NCBI RefSeq assembly: GCF_044763875.1
Contig: NZ_JBIWGZ010000002.1
Location: 372,001-436,000 of the forward strand
Origin: Rummeliibacillus sp044763875
Lineage (GTDB): Bacteria; Bacillota; Bacilli; Bacillales_A; Planococcaceae
DNA length: 64,000 nt
Reading direction: 5' to 3'
Part shown: piece after piece, positions 26,431-36,800 of the stretch
How the letters are laid out: each line of letters begins with the position of its first letter
Numbering within the stretch: position 1 is the first letter of the stretch
The notes under the pieces: model-generated
What the model was told of the DNA's origin: nothing
The model's database searches: none
The model's input: only the letters and a program-made list of their open reading frames with translations
Translations under genes and position numbers: made by a program

Positions 26431-27351
26431 TTAATGGTATTGATTTGCATACAAACGTTGTCTTTCTTTTAATGCCTCTTCTGTCATTTGATCTGCATTT
26501 TTTTGATCGTTTCTATACCATACAATAAAAACTCGTCCAAGAATACATGCGAAAATAATTTCTTGGATAATCTTCATGATTACACCACCAAGTTGTTGGT
26601 CTTCAACCGGTGACATACTTGTAAATAATTCAGGGCCAGATAATGATAGTCCTTGTAAAGTTGAACTTGGTACACAAAGCGCCATTGCTTTCATCCATGT
26701 TTCTCCATCTGTATAAGTTGCATAGAACGCGGTAGTTGAGAAAATGATTAAAGCACATGCTGGTGTAATTAAAATTGCATTCCCTATTATATAGAAAAAT
26801 TTATTCAAATCTTTCATGCGAGGTTCACCATCAACAGTATTCAGTAATGGCCAATACATAAACAATGCTGACATAAATAGTATTAACGTATAAATACCAT
26901 GCAATGTTTCATCTAATTTAATATAATCAAACACCGCAGGTAAGTGGTAAAACGAGAATAAAAAAACAAAAGTGAAAATTGCAATCATCGGTTTTGTCAA
27001 AAAATGAAATACTGGTTTTATATAAGGTAAGTTAATTGTACTTTTCCATAACCAGTTTGGAATACCAATGATAAAGAAAATAGGAATAAACAATAGTAAG
27101 AAAGCCATTTGAACCATATGCATTGTAAAAATAATATGTGCCATTAAATCAATTGGAGATCCGATAATGACATATAACATTACCATTGCAAATACAAATG
27201 ATACAGCTTCTCCTTTTTTTAAAGGCTTACTATATTTAAAGTCTTTTCTCCATTTTGTGGTCACTAAGAAATATAGCACAGTAAAGAACACCAATACACC
27301 AATTAATGTCGGGCTCCACATAGCTCGAAATCCAAAAATACTCAAAGGCAT
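26431..27351 (-). CDS. ctaG: Cytochrome c oxidase assembly factor CtaG
   Basis: 306-residue protein with seven predicted spans, of the Bacillus CtaG (Caa3_CtaG) family, needed for copper-site assembly of cytochrome caa3 in B. subtilis. Conserved segments include FGFRAMWSPT, IDLMAHIIFTMHMVQMAFL with histidines, and the C-terminal DQQLGGVIMKIIQEI. ATG after AAAGGAGC was chosen; the frame extends 11 codons further without support. It follows ctaF after a terminator and spacer. Confidence 0.92.
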   Translation of the reverse strand: MPLSIFGFRAMWSPTLIGVLVFFTVLYFLVTTKWRKDFKYSKPLKKGEAVSFVFAMVMLYVIIGSPIDLMAHIIFTMHMVQMAFLLLFIPIFFIIGIPNWLWKSTINLPYIKPVFHFLTKPMIAIFTFVFLFSFYHLPAVFDYIKLDETLHGIYTLILFMSALFMYWPLLNTVDGEPRMKDLNKFFYIIGNAILITPACALIIFSTTAFYATYTDGETWMKAMALCVPSSTLQGLSLSGPELFTSMSPVEDQQLGGVIMKIIQEIIFACILGRVFIVWYRNDQKNADQMTEEALKERQRLYANQYH

Positions 27352-27510
27352 CGAAGTTCGCTCCTTTACATTCAATACCTTCATTATAAAGTGCTTACAT
27401 TAAAACAGCAATGAACGAATATTGACAATTTCTTCTGGAAATTCAATATATCTATTACATATTATTAATCAAATAATCTGCATTTTCATTCTTTATTCCT
27501 CTCAAATTCA

Positions 27511-27549
27511 AAAAAAGACCGAGTCTATTTAATTATAGACTCAGTCTTT
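27511..27549 (-). terminator. Terminator downstream of ctaF
   Basis: Stem AAAGACTGAGTCTA/TAGACTCGGTCTTT (minus-strand reading, one G-U type mismatch) with a U-rich tail, 11 bases after the ctaF stop. It may separate ctaG-ctaM from the ctaCDEF transcript. Confidence 0.8.
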
Positions 27550-27560
27550 AAGTGTAGCTA

Positions 27561-27893
27561 CTAGATCCAAATGATTGTTATAAAAGTAAGAATCATTGGG
27601 AAGACAATAAGTACAGCTGAATAAATAAAGAATTGAATAATCCCTGTACCTTTTTCGCTTAAGTGCATAAAGTAATACAATTGAAGTCCGACTTGAACAC
27701 CAGCGAATAATAAAATAATAGGTATTACTAGATATACTGAAAATCCAGCTTGAACTGCAGCAAATGCAATAAAAGTCAAGAATATCATTATCGCAAAAAC
27801 AGTTACTTGATTACGCATCGCTTGACCAGCTTTACGGCGATATTGCTTGTAAGCTGCCTCGCTTCTAGCTTCTACGTGTACGTCATGTGCCAT
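27561..27893 (-). CDS. ctaF: Cytochrome caa3 oxidase subunit IV
   Basis: 110-residue three-span subunit (COX4/CyoD-like) of cytochrome c oxidase. It begins MAHDVHVEARSEAAYKQYRRK and has spans at about 30-50, 53-73 and 85-107 with the motif QLYYFMHLSEKG. The start overlaps the ctaE stop (TAATG). The longer frame upstream lies in ctaE and is not used. Confidence 0.92.
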   Translation of the reverse strand: MAHDVHVEARSEAAYKQYRRKAGQAMRNQVTVFAIMIFLTFIAFAAVQAGFSVYLVIPIILLFAGVQVGLQLYYFMHLSEKGTGIIQFFIYSAVLIVFPMILTFITIIWI

Positions 27894-28519
27894 TATTTCA
27901 TCACTCCCATCAAGTAAACTACAGTGAAGATGAATACCCAAACAACATCAATAAAGTGCCAATATAGTGATGCAATGAAATACTTAGGTGCATTATAAAG
28001 GTTTAATCCACGTTTTGAATTACGGATCATTAATAAGATAAACCATCCTAAACCGATAACAACATGCAATCCGTGAGTACCTACTAATGTATAGAATGCA
28101 GACCCGAAAGCGCTTTGAGTAAATGTAAATCCTAAGTGTACATAGTGATTAAATTCATAGATTTCAAAACCTAAGAATCCAAGACCTAAAACAACTGTAA
28201 TAGCTAACCAAGCTTGCATTGCTTTGAAATTATAGTTTTTCATATGATACATTGCATACACACTTGTTAAAGAAGAAGTTAGCAGTAACATTGTCATAAT
28301 GAATGCTAATGGTAATTCAAATAGGGTTTGAGAAGTAAACTCCATGCCACTTGGCCCTTTGTCTTTAAGAGCTAAGAATGTTGCGAATAAGGTTGCAAAT
28401 AGAACTGCATCACTACCAATGTAGATCCAAAAACCCAGGAATTTATTTTTCCCTTCAACAGTTGATTGTTCTGGATGTTCTGGCCAAGATTGTGGGGTAA
28501 ATTTAGTTTTCAAATCCAT
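27893..28519 (-). CDS. ctaE: Cytochrome caa3 oxidase subunit III
   Basis: 208-residue subunit III with about five spans. Family motifs GFWIYIGSDAVLFATLFATF, GTHGLHVVIGL and ASLYWHFIDVVWVFIF are clear. Its start overlaps the end of ctaD by one base and its stop overlaps ctaF, so the genes are coupled. Confidence 0.95.
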   Translation of the reverse strand: MDLKTKFTPQSWPEHPEQSTVEGKNKFLGFWIYIGSDAVLFATLFATFLALKDKGPSGMEFTSQTLFELPLAFIMTMLLLTSSLTSVYAMYHMKNYNFKAMQAWLAITVVLGLGFLGFEIYEFNHYVHLGFTFTQSAFGSAFYTLVGTHGLHVVIGLGWFILLMIRNSKRGLNLYNAPKYFIASLYWHFIDVVWVFIFTVVYLMGVMK

Positions 28520-30390
28520 TAATTATTACCCCCTTTTTCATTCAATAATTCTTCTTTATGAATATGGTAACCTAAGTCATCTTTAAGTGAACGATATGCC
28601 ATTGAAAGAACAGTTATTGCTAAACCAATGATTAATAATGCTAAAGACCATGGTTTATCAGCATCTGGATGATAAAGTGCACCGAAGCCTGCTATGAATA
28701 ATCCAAGTGTCATTACAAATGGAGTGAAAGAATTATTTGGCATATGAATATCTGAAATAGGTTCAGCATATGACATACCTTCTTTGTTTCCTTCCATTTT
28801 TTCAATCCAGTAAGTATCTAATCCACGGACAAGTGGAGTTTGTTTGAAGTTATAGAATGGTACTGGTTGTGGAATTGCCCATTCAAGGGTACGTCCATCA
28901 CGCCATGGATCACGACCACATGGTTCTGCTTTAATAGTTGTGATAATAACGTTAAGAACTAAGATTATTACACCAATTGCCATTAGGAATGCGCCAATTG
29001 TTGAAATATAGTTAAATGTATCCAAACCTTGATTTGGTAGGTAAGTGAATACACGACGAGGCATACCCATTAAACCTAAGAAATGTTGTAAAAAGAATGT
29101 ACAATGGAAACCAACAAAGAAGAATACAAAAGTAATTTTACCTAAAGTTTCATTTAACATTCTGTTAAACATTATAGGCCAGTAGTAATGTGTTGCTGCT
29201 AATAAAGCTAATACAACACCACCAACGATAACGTAGTGGAAGTGAGCTACGATAAAGTATGAATCATGTAATTGATAGTCAAGAGGAGCTGCTGCTTGCA
29301 TTACCCCTGTAACCCCACCTGCTACGAATGATGGAATAAAACCAAGTGCATATAGCATTGGCGTTGTCACTTTAATTGAACCGCCCCACATAGTACATAA
29401 CCAGTTAAAGATTTTCATACCAGTTGGTACTGCAATTGCCATTGTTGCAACAGCGAAGATTGCATTAGCAGTTGCTCCAAGACCTACAGTGAACATATGG
29501 TGAGCCCATACCATGAACCCAAGGAAACCGATTAAGATTGTCGCAAATACCATTGATGAATAACCAAATAGGCGTTTACGAGAGAATGTTGCAAATATTT
29601 CAGAGAAAATACCAAATGCAGGAAGTATAAGTATATATACTTCAGGGTGACCGAAAATCCAGAATAAGTGTTCCCAGATGATTGTGTTACCACCCATAGT
29701 ATGGTCAAAGAAATTTGCTCCAAACATACGATCAAAGATCATAAAGAATATTCCAATAGTAAGTGGAGGGAATGCGAATAGAATTAAAGCACTTGCTACG
29801 AAAGTAGTCCAAGTGAATAATGGCATACGCATAAATGTCATACCTGGAGCACGCATATTAATAATTGTTACAAGGAAGTTAATCCCTGAGATTAATGTAC
29901 CTGCACCAGAAATTTGCAAACCAACAGCATAAAAGTCAATACCATGCCCTGGAGATGCTAAAGATAATGATGCATAAGAAGTCCAACCAGCATCAGGGGC
30001 TCCACCAAGGAACCATGAAAGGTTTAAGAAAAGACCTCCGAATACGAATAACCAGAAACCTAAAGAGTTTAGGAATGGAAATGCAACGTCACGTGCACCA
30101 ATTTGTAATGGTACAACAGCGTTCATAAATGCGAATAGCAATGGCATAGCAGCAAGGAAAATCATTGTTGTACCATGCATTGTCATAATTTCATTAAAGA
30201 GACCCGCACTTACAAAATCATTATTAGGTTTTGCAAGTTGGATACGAATGAGCATTGCTTCAATACCACCGATTACGAAGAAAAGCGTACCGGCTATTAG
30301 GTATAAAATGGCGATTTTTTTATGGTCTACTGTAGTTAGGTAGTCCCAAATAGTTGCGCCAAAGCCCTTTTTCTTTGCAGTTGAGCTCAC
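28519..30390 (-). CDS. ctaD: Cytochrome caa3 oxidase subunit I
   Basis: Catalytic heme-copper subunit that reduces oxygen and pumps protons. From a GTG start eight bases after AAGGAGG the product is 623 residues. Visible are TTVDHKKIAILYL, the low-spin heme histidine in TMHGTTMIF, the CuB/Tyr ligand segment WIFGHPEVYILILP, the HH pair in WAHHMFTVG, and the heme A ligands in FIVAHFHYVIVGG. The last of these is typical of A-type oxidases. Extra C-terminal spans match Bacillus caa3 subunit I. Confidence 0.97.
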   Translation of the reverse strand: MSSTAKKKGFGATIWDYLTTVDHKKIAILYLIAGTLFFVIGGIEAMLIRIQLAKPNNDFVSAGLFNEIMTMHGTTMIFLAAMPLLFAFMNAVVPLQIGARDVAFPFLNSLGFWLFVFGGLFLNLSWFLGGAPDAGWTSYASLSLASPGHGIDFYAVGLQISGAGTLISGINFLVTIINMRAPGMTFMRMPLFTWTTFVASALILFAFPPLTIGIFFMIFDRMFGANFFDHTMGGNTIIWEHLFWIFGHPEVYILILPAFGIFSEIFATFSRKRLFGYSSMVFATILIGFLGFMVWAHHMFTVGLGATANAIFAVATMAIAVPTGMKIFNWLCTMWGGSIKVTTPMLYALGFIPSFVAGGVTGVMQAAAPLDYQLHDSYFIVAHFHYVIVGGVVLALLAATHYYWPIMFNRMLNETLGKITFVFFFVGFHCTFFLQHFLGLMGMPRRVFTYLPNQGLDTFNYISTIGAFLMAIGVIILVLNVIITTIKAEPCGRDPWRDGRTLEWAIPQPVPFYNFKQTPLVRGLDTYWIEKMEGNKEGMSYAEPISDIHMPNNSFTPFVMTLGLFIAGFGALYHPDADKPWSLALLIIGLAITVLSMAYRSLKDDLGYHIHKEELLNEKGGNN

Positions 30391-30431
30391 AACCTTAACC
30401 TCCTTCAAAATGTTTCAAATAGAATTCCACA

Positions 30432-31517
30432 TTATTTTTCTACAGATAAGCCCATTAAGTAGGCAGCTAAAGCATCAAGCTCTTGATCTGTGAATTTTTT
30501 ACCTTTATTAATTTTTTCAGGTTGAGGCATAGTATTACCTGGTTTAACGGATTGTGGATCATCAATCCATTTTTTTATGTTCTCAGTATTGTGATCTAAT
30601 ACACCTGCAACACGGTTACGATCGCCAAATGTAGCAAGGTTAGGTGCAATACCAGTTCCTTTTCCTACACCAGAAGTAGCGTGACATGTGATACAGCTAG
30701 TTTTAAATAATGCTTCACCTTGTTTTTCAAGATCGCCTGTAGCTACTTGCTTATCAGAAGCTTTCATTTCTTTGACCCAATTGTCGAAATCTGCTCTGCT
30801 TAAAGATTTTACTTTAAAGTCCATTAATGCATGTGAAGGACCACACAGTTCAGCACATTTACCGTAGAATACACCTGTTTCAAGGTCTTTTGATTGTTTA
30901 TCGAATTCTAAGTAAAATTTGTTGACGTTATCAACATTTGTATCCATTTTACCCCCGATAGAAGGAACCCAGAATGAGTGTTTTACGTCTCCTGAAGTGA
31001 GGTTGAAGTAAACTTTTTCACCTGTTGGTACTACTAATTCTTGAGAAGTAACAATTCCTTCGTTAGGATACTCAAATTGCCACCAATATAATTTTGCAGT
31101 TACGTTGACAGTAACAGCTTTTGCATGACCAGCAGCATCTTTTGCATCCATCGCTTTTGTATCAGCGAGTTTATAAGTAAGAGCAACTGTTGGCACAGCT
31201 AAAATTAGAAGTAATATAATTGGAATAGCAGTCCAAATAACTTCTAGAGTAGTACTACCTTCTACTTGCTTAGGAATAACATTTTCTCCAACTTTTTTGC
31301 GTCGGAATCTAATAAGTGCAAGTACATAGATTACTACTACTACTAAGATAACGAGCGTCATAATTGCAGTTGATAAAAGCATTAGATTATGTTGATCTTT
31401 GGCTACTTCACCTGCTGGAGATAAAGTTGATAAATAATCTTTACCACAACCAGAAAGGAAAACAATAAGTGCAGTTAACATTGCAAAAAGACGCCACTTT
31501 TTAAGCCCTTTCATCAT
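30432..31517 (-). CDS. ctaC: Cytochrome caa3 oxidase subunit II with fused cytochrome c
   Basis: 361-residue lipoprotein subunit that receives electrons from cytochrome c. A lipobox LSGCGK precedes two spans, then the CuA domain with CAELCGPSHALM and upstream His in VKHSFWVPS, and a C-terminal cytochrome c domain with CITCH and a later Met in NTMPQPEK as heme ligand. The fused heme domain defines the caa3 type. It is the first structural gene after ctaB on the minus strand. Confidence 0.97.
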   Translation of the reverse strand: MMKGLKKWRLFAMLTALIVFLSGCGKDYLSTLSPAGEVAKDQHNLMLLSTAIMTLVILVVVVIYVLALIRFRRKKVGENVIPKQVEGSTTLEVIWTAIPIILLLILAVPTVALTYKLADTKAMDAKDAAGHAKAVTVNVTAKLYWWQFEYPNEGIVTSQELVVPTGEKVYFNLTSGDVKHSFWVPSIGGKMDTNVDNVNKFYLEFDKQSKDLETGVFYGKCAELCGPSHALMDFKVKSLSRADFDNWVKEMKASDKQVATGDLEKQGEALFKTSCITCHATSGVGKGTGIAPNLATFGDRNRVAGVLDHNTENIKKWIDDPQSVKPGNTMPQPEKINKGKKFTDQELDALAAYLMGLSVEK

Positions 31518-31611
31518 AGCTTAATTAAACCCCTCTTTCTTTGTTGTATTTCATGTGTAACCAGGACTGTGGTTGTTCTATATGAATTCTTATAAAGAAA
31601 GAATTCCAACG

Positions 31612-32529
31612 TTAGCTAAAGACGGAAAAGATAATCATTGAAACAAATAAAATAGTCATATAGTTCAAAGAATAGATGAACATTTTGTTTGCCCATTTCA
31701 AATCGTCTTTGGCTTTAAAACCTGATATTGCGAGTATGAACCAACCTAAGTTCAATGTAGTTGCAAGAATGATAAATCCTAAACCTAGCTTCATTAATAA
31801 AAACGGTAGTGGAAATAGCAGTACTATCCAAATTAGCATAGACTTTTTCGTTCTGTTAAAGCCTTTAACAACAGGCAACATCGGTATTCTTGCAGCGCGA
31901 TATTCTTCTGTTCGCTTCATTGCAAGTGCATAGAAATGCGGTGGTTGCCAAGCGAACATAATACAGAATAATGCAAAAGCACCTGAACCTAATGAAGGAT
32001 CAACAGCAGCCCAGCCGATAACTGGAGGAATTGCACCGGATATACTTCCCACAATTGTGTTACTTACAAATCTTCTTTTTGACCACATTGAATATAAGAC
32101 GACATAGCTTATAATTCCCGCAAGACCCCACACACCGGCAGCAAATGATGCCATAAATAACAAAATTTCACCCATAAATAGAAGGACGAGTGCTGCTGTC
32201 ATTACAAATCGAGGAGTGAATCTACCAGTAACTGTTGGTCTTGACTTTGTTCGCGTCATCACAGGATCTATATCTTGGTCTATATAATTATTCATCGCAC
32301 CAGAACCTGCAATAATGAAAGCTGATCCTACTATCGCATAGAACATTATATCTAATTCCTGTAAGAAGTGTCTGTCTGTAAATTGAAATGCTAACCAAAG
32401 CCCTGTAAAAGCGGTTACTAAATTTGAATTAACGATTCCAATTTTGATAAGTGCTAGGAAATCTTTCACAAAGGAACTTGTATCTGGCTCACTATTTCTA
32501 CTGGTAGCCAATACCCGACTATTAGACAT
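31612..32529 (-). CDS. ctaB: Protoheme IX farnesyltransferase (heme O synthase)
   Basis: Transfers a farnesyl group to heme B to make heme O. The 305-residue polytopic protein of the UbiA family has the two Asp-rich motifs NNYIDQDIDPVMTRTKSRP and the later PHFYALAMKRTEEYRAARIPMLPV. Start MSNSR after GGAAGGG. It begins the ctaBCDEFGM block and is divergent from ctaA, the usual Bacillus layout. Confidence 0.96.
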   Translation of the reverse strand: MSNSRVLATSRNSEPDTSSFVKDFLALIKIGIVNSNLVTAFTGLWLAFQFTDRHFLQELDIMFYAIVGSAFIIAGSGAMNNYIDQDIDPVMTRTKSRPTVTGRFTPRFVMTAALVLLFMGEILLFMASFAAGVWGLAGIISYVVLYSMWSKRRFVSNTIVGSISGAIPPVIGWAAVDPSLGSGAFALFCIMFAWQPPHFYALAMKRTEEYRAARIPMLPVVKGFNRTKKSMLIWIVLLFPLPFLLMKLGLGFIILATTLNLGWFILAISGFKAKDDLKWANKMFIYSLNYMTILFVSMIIFSVFS

Positions 32530-32856
32530 TATACCCTTCCTTTCAATTTGATAAGCAATACCTGTTAATCCTACTATAACTAAAATCTGTAATTATTTCT
32601 AGACGAAAAGTTAAATTTCGTGTCGAGGAAAATAGGGAACCGGTAGGCTCTAACACAACATATCTATAGTAAATCATTTTATCTCTAAATATTGTGAAAG
32701 TTATGAAACGAAATTATGAACAATTTGTGAAATGGGTTGCACATAAAAAAGTCAATACTTTTTACAAGTTGTATTTTAGCTATATTTTCGATATTATCAA
32801 AATTGCAGGTATCACTAAAATGTGATTACTATATTCAAAGTAGGTGTCAATTAATT
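32530..32856. promoter_or_regulatory. ctaB-ctaA divergent control region
   Basis: 327 bases without a gene; the upstream plus-strand codons in frame with ctaA lack a ribosome site. Two sites resembling the ResD target TTTGTGAAT occur: ATTGTGAAA (32691-32699) and TTTGTGAAA (32724-32732). In B. subtilis ResD activates ctaA and ctaB, so control by the ResDE system is plausible here. Confidence 0.45.
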
Positions 32857-33765
32857 ATGCAACAAAGTAAATACATGAAATGGTTTGCTGTTGCTGCAAC
32901 AATTGGAATGGTGCTCATTTTGTTGGGCGGGGCACTCGTTACAAAAACGGATAGCGGAATGGGCTGTGGTAGAAACTGGCCCGATTGTAACGGTTCTTTA
33001 ATACCAAAACATATTACAACTGAAGTACTTATTGAATTTTCTCATCGTGTAGTGACTGGCTCTGTATCCATTTTAATCTTCATTTTATCTTTTTGGTCTT
33101 GGAGAAAGCTTGGACATGTTCGCGAGGTAAAATTTCTATCCTTTATGGCCTTATTCTTTTTAATAGCACAAGCTTTAATTGGTGCTGCACAAGTGCTTTG
33201 GGGACAAGGTGACTTCATCTTAGCATTACATTTTGGTATTTCTCTTATTTCTTTTGCTGCGGTATTATTGCTAACTCTAATTATTTTTGAGGTTGATCAG
33301 AAGTTTAATGTAAACAGCATACATATTGGACGTAGATTAAAAATACATACAATTGGAGTAACAATTTACTCATATCTTGTAGTATATACAGGTGCTCTTG
33401 TTCGTCATACCAATTCGAGTTTAATCTGTCCAGATTGGCCACTTTGTCACAATAATTCTGCTGGATTACCAGACAACTTTTATGAATGGGTCCAAATGGG
33501 ACATCGTCTTGCTGCGGCATTAATTTTTGTATGGCTATTATTTATAGTAATCCACGCCGTAAAATATTATAAGGATCAACGTGTTCTATATTGGGGATGG
33601 ATTATAGCATTTATACTTGTATGTCTACAAGTTATAGCAGGTATGGGTGTTGTCTTAACACGCTTAAATATTATTATTGCTCTATTACACACATTATTTA
33701 TTTCTCTATTATTCGGTCTGCTATGTTATATGATTCTACTTATTTCAAGAAGCGATCAAAAATAA
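32857..33765 (+). CDS. ctaA: Heme A synthase
   Basis: Converts heme O to heme A. The 302-residue eight-span protein begins MQQSKYMKWFAVAATIGM, with GGALVTKTDSGMGCGRNWPDC (paired cysteines in the first loop), EFSHRVVTG, ALHFGISL, TNSSLICPDWPLC and QMGHRLAA, carrying the four heme-ligand histidines and both cysteine pairs. I chose the ATG at 32857 by homology; the frame is open 40 codons further upstream. Divergent from ctaB. Confidence 0.95.
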   Translation: MQQSKYMKWFAVAATIGMVLILLGGALVTKTDSGMGCGRNWPDCNGSLIPKHITTEVLIEFSHRVVTGSVSILIFILSFWSWRKLGHVREVKFLSFMALFFLIAQALIGAAQVLWGQGDFILALHFGISLISFAAVLLLTLIIFEVDQKFNVNSIHIGRRLKIHTIGVTIYSYLVVYTGALVRHTNSSLICPDWPLCHNNSAGLPDNFYEWVQMGHRLAAALIFVWLLFIVIHAVKYYKDQRVLYWGWIIAFILVCLQVIAGMGVVLTRLNIIIALLHTLFISLLFGLLCYMILLISRSDQK

Positions 33766-33786
33766 TAAAATTAATTTTTCATTCTA

Positions 33787-33824
33787 AAAAAACACGACTT
33801 TCAATTGAAAGTCGTGTTTTTCTT
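33787..33824. terminator. Bidirectional terminator between ctaA and pyc
   Basis: Perfect palindromic stem AACACGACTTTCAA/TTGAAAGTCGTGTT flanked by A and T runs, between convergent ctaA and pyc. Confidence 0.9.
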
Positions 33825-33895
33825 TTACACTTTTATTCTATCTTGTTACATTAGCTAGACTCCTCTAGTCTAAACGAGCAGCTTCCACTTTATTT

Positions 33896-36800
33896 TTAAG
33901 ATTCCATTTCAATTAGTAGATCACCCGTTGAAATAGCATCTCCTGCTTCTACAAAGATATTTTTAATCACGCCATCTTTCGGTGCTTGTACAGTTGTTTC
34001 CATTTTCATGGCTTCAGTGATTAACAAATGCTCACCACGTTTTACAGGACTACCTGGAGATACAACAACTTTTAATACAGTTCCTGGCATTGTTGCACCA
34101 ATTTGATTTGCATTTGACGAATCCGCCTTTGGTTTTCGTTCTCCAGCTACTTCAACGGTCATATCTTGAATGACAATTTCACGAGGTTGTCCATTTAGTT
34201 CGAAATAAAGCACACGCGTACCATCATGTTGGGCCTCACCAATCGATACTAGTTTGATGATTAAAGTTTTACCTTTTTCAATCTCTACTTCGACTTCTTC
34301 CCCTAGTTTTAAACCGTATAAGAAAGTTAGCGTATCTAATACAGAAACATTATCGAATTTCTTAGCCATTTCCATGTATTCTTCAAATACTTTTGGATAT
34401 AATGCTGAAGCTAATACTTCATGGCTTGTAATCGGTCTATTATATTTGTTAAATAAAGTATTACGAAGTTCTTTTAAATCTACTGGCTCTAATAATTCCC
34501 CAGGTCTTACTGTAATTGGTTCTCGCCCTTTTAATACAACTTTTTGTAATTCTTCTGGGAAACCACCAAAAGGTTGACCTAAGTAACCTTGGAAGAGTTC
34601 AATTACTGAGTCTGGGAAATCAATTGTTTTTCCTCGCACTAATACTGATTCCTCATCTAAATCATTTTGTACCATAAATAACGCCATATCGCCAACCACT
34701 TTAGAAGATGGTGTTACTTTGACAATATCCCCAAATAGTAAGTTTACACGAGAATACATTTTCTTAACTTCTTCCCAACGGTCTCCTAGTCCAACACCTT
34801 TTGCTTGTTGTTGCAGATTACTATATTGACCACCAGGCATTTCATGAACATAAATTTCAGAATGAGGGCTGTTCATACCACTTTCAAAATCTTTGTAGTA
34901 TTTACGGACATCTTCCCAGTAATATGAAAGCTTTTCTATGCCATCGATATTTGCACGTACTTGTCGATTGCTACCTTTCATCGCATAGTACAAACTGTTT
35001 GAACTTGGTTGTGAGGTTAAACCAGCCATTGAACCCAATGCTGTATCAACGATATCAACTCCCGCTTCAGCTGCTTTTGCATATAAGTAAATGCCATTAC
35101 CACTTGTATCATGAGAATGTAAGTGAATTGGTAAATCAGTTGCTTCTTTTAATTCCGAGATTAATCGATAAGCAGCTTCCGGTTTTAATAATCCAGCCAT
35201 ATCTTTAATAGCCAAAATATGGGCACCAGCTGACTCTAACTCCTTCGCCATATCTTTATAGTACTGCACAGTATATTTTGCTCTAGAATCATCTAGGATG
35301 TCTCCCGTATAACAAATAGCAGCTTCTGCAATCTTCCCTGCATCTCTTGTAGCGTCAATTGCTACTTCCATACCTTTGATCCAGTTTAAACTGTCGAAAA
35401 TACGGAATACATCAATACCTGCATCTGCAGAATTATGAATAAATTCTTTAATCAAATTATCAGGATAGTTCTTATAACCAACTGCGTTCGCCCCACGCAA
35501 TAACATTTGAAATAATACATTTGGTATTTGTTCACGTAATTTAATCAATCGTTCCCATGGGTCTTCTTTTAAGAAACGATATGCAACATCAAAGGTTGCA
35601 CCTCCCCACATCTCAAGTGAGAAATAATTATCCATAATACGTGCAGTGTCTTCTGCAATTTCATGCATATCATATGAGCGAACTCGTGTGGCAAGTAGTG
35701 ATTGATGCGCATCACGCATAGTTGTATCTGTTAACAACAGATCATCTTGTTCGCGTATCCATTTCACTAAACCTTCAGGACCTCTTTCATCCAAAATCTG
35801 TTTTGTTCCCGCTGGAATCGTTTGGAAACGTTCAATTTGTGGTTTATGTGGCTTTGGATAGATTGGCTTTTGTTTTTTCTCGATACCCGGGAAACCGTTA
35901 ATCGTTACATTACCAATATAGCTAAGTAATTTTGTACCTCGGTCACGCGCAGGCTTAAATAAGAATAATTCAGGTGTAGAATCTATAAAACTAGTGTCGA
36001 ATTCCCCATCAATAAACTTAGGGTGTCTTACAACGTTCTTCAGAAATGGGATATTCGTTTTAATTCCACGAATACGGAATTCTTGAAGATTTCGATCCAT
36101 TTTCGCAGCTGCTTCTTTAAAGGTATTACCCCAAGTTGAAACTTTTACTAATAAAGAATCATAATGCGGGGAGATAACCGCACCTTGGAATCCATTACCA
36201 GCATCCAAACGAACACCAAAACCACCACTTGAACGATACACCATTAATTTCCCAGTATCTGGCATGAAATTATTTTGTGGATCTTCGGTCGTTACCCGAG
36301 ATTGAATAGCAAAACCAAATAACGGTATTTTAGATTGTTCTGGAATGTTAATAATGTCCCCATGCAATGTATAGCCGTTCGCAATATTAATTTGCGCATG
36401 GACAATATCGATACCTGTTACCATTTCTGTAATTGTATGTTCTACTTGAACACGTGGATTTACTTCGATAAAGTAAAACTCATTGCCAGCTACTAAAAAT
36501 TCTACTGTACCAGCATTTAAATAGCCTACATTCTCCATCAATTGAACAGCTGCATTACAAATTCTCTCACGCAATTCATGCGAAATAGAATTTGAAGGAG
36601 CAATTTCAACTACTTTTTGATGCCGACGTTGAATTGAACAGTCACGTTCATATAAATGAACTAAATTACCCTCTTTATCTCCTAAAATTTGTACTTCTAT
36701 ATGTTTTGGATGAAGGATACATTTTTCAACATACACTTCATCAGAGCCAAATGCTGCTTTTGCTTCAGATTTTGCACGATCGTATGCATCTTTCGCTTCT

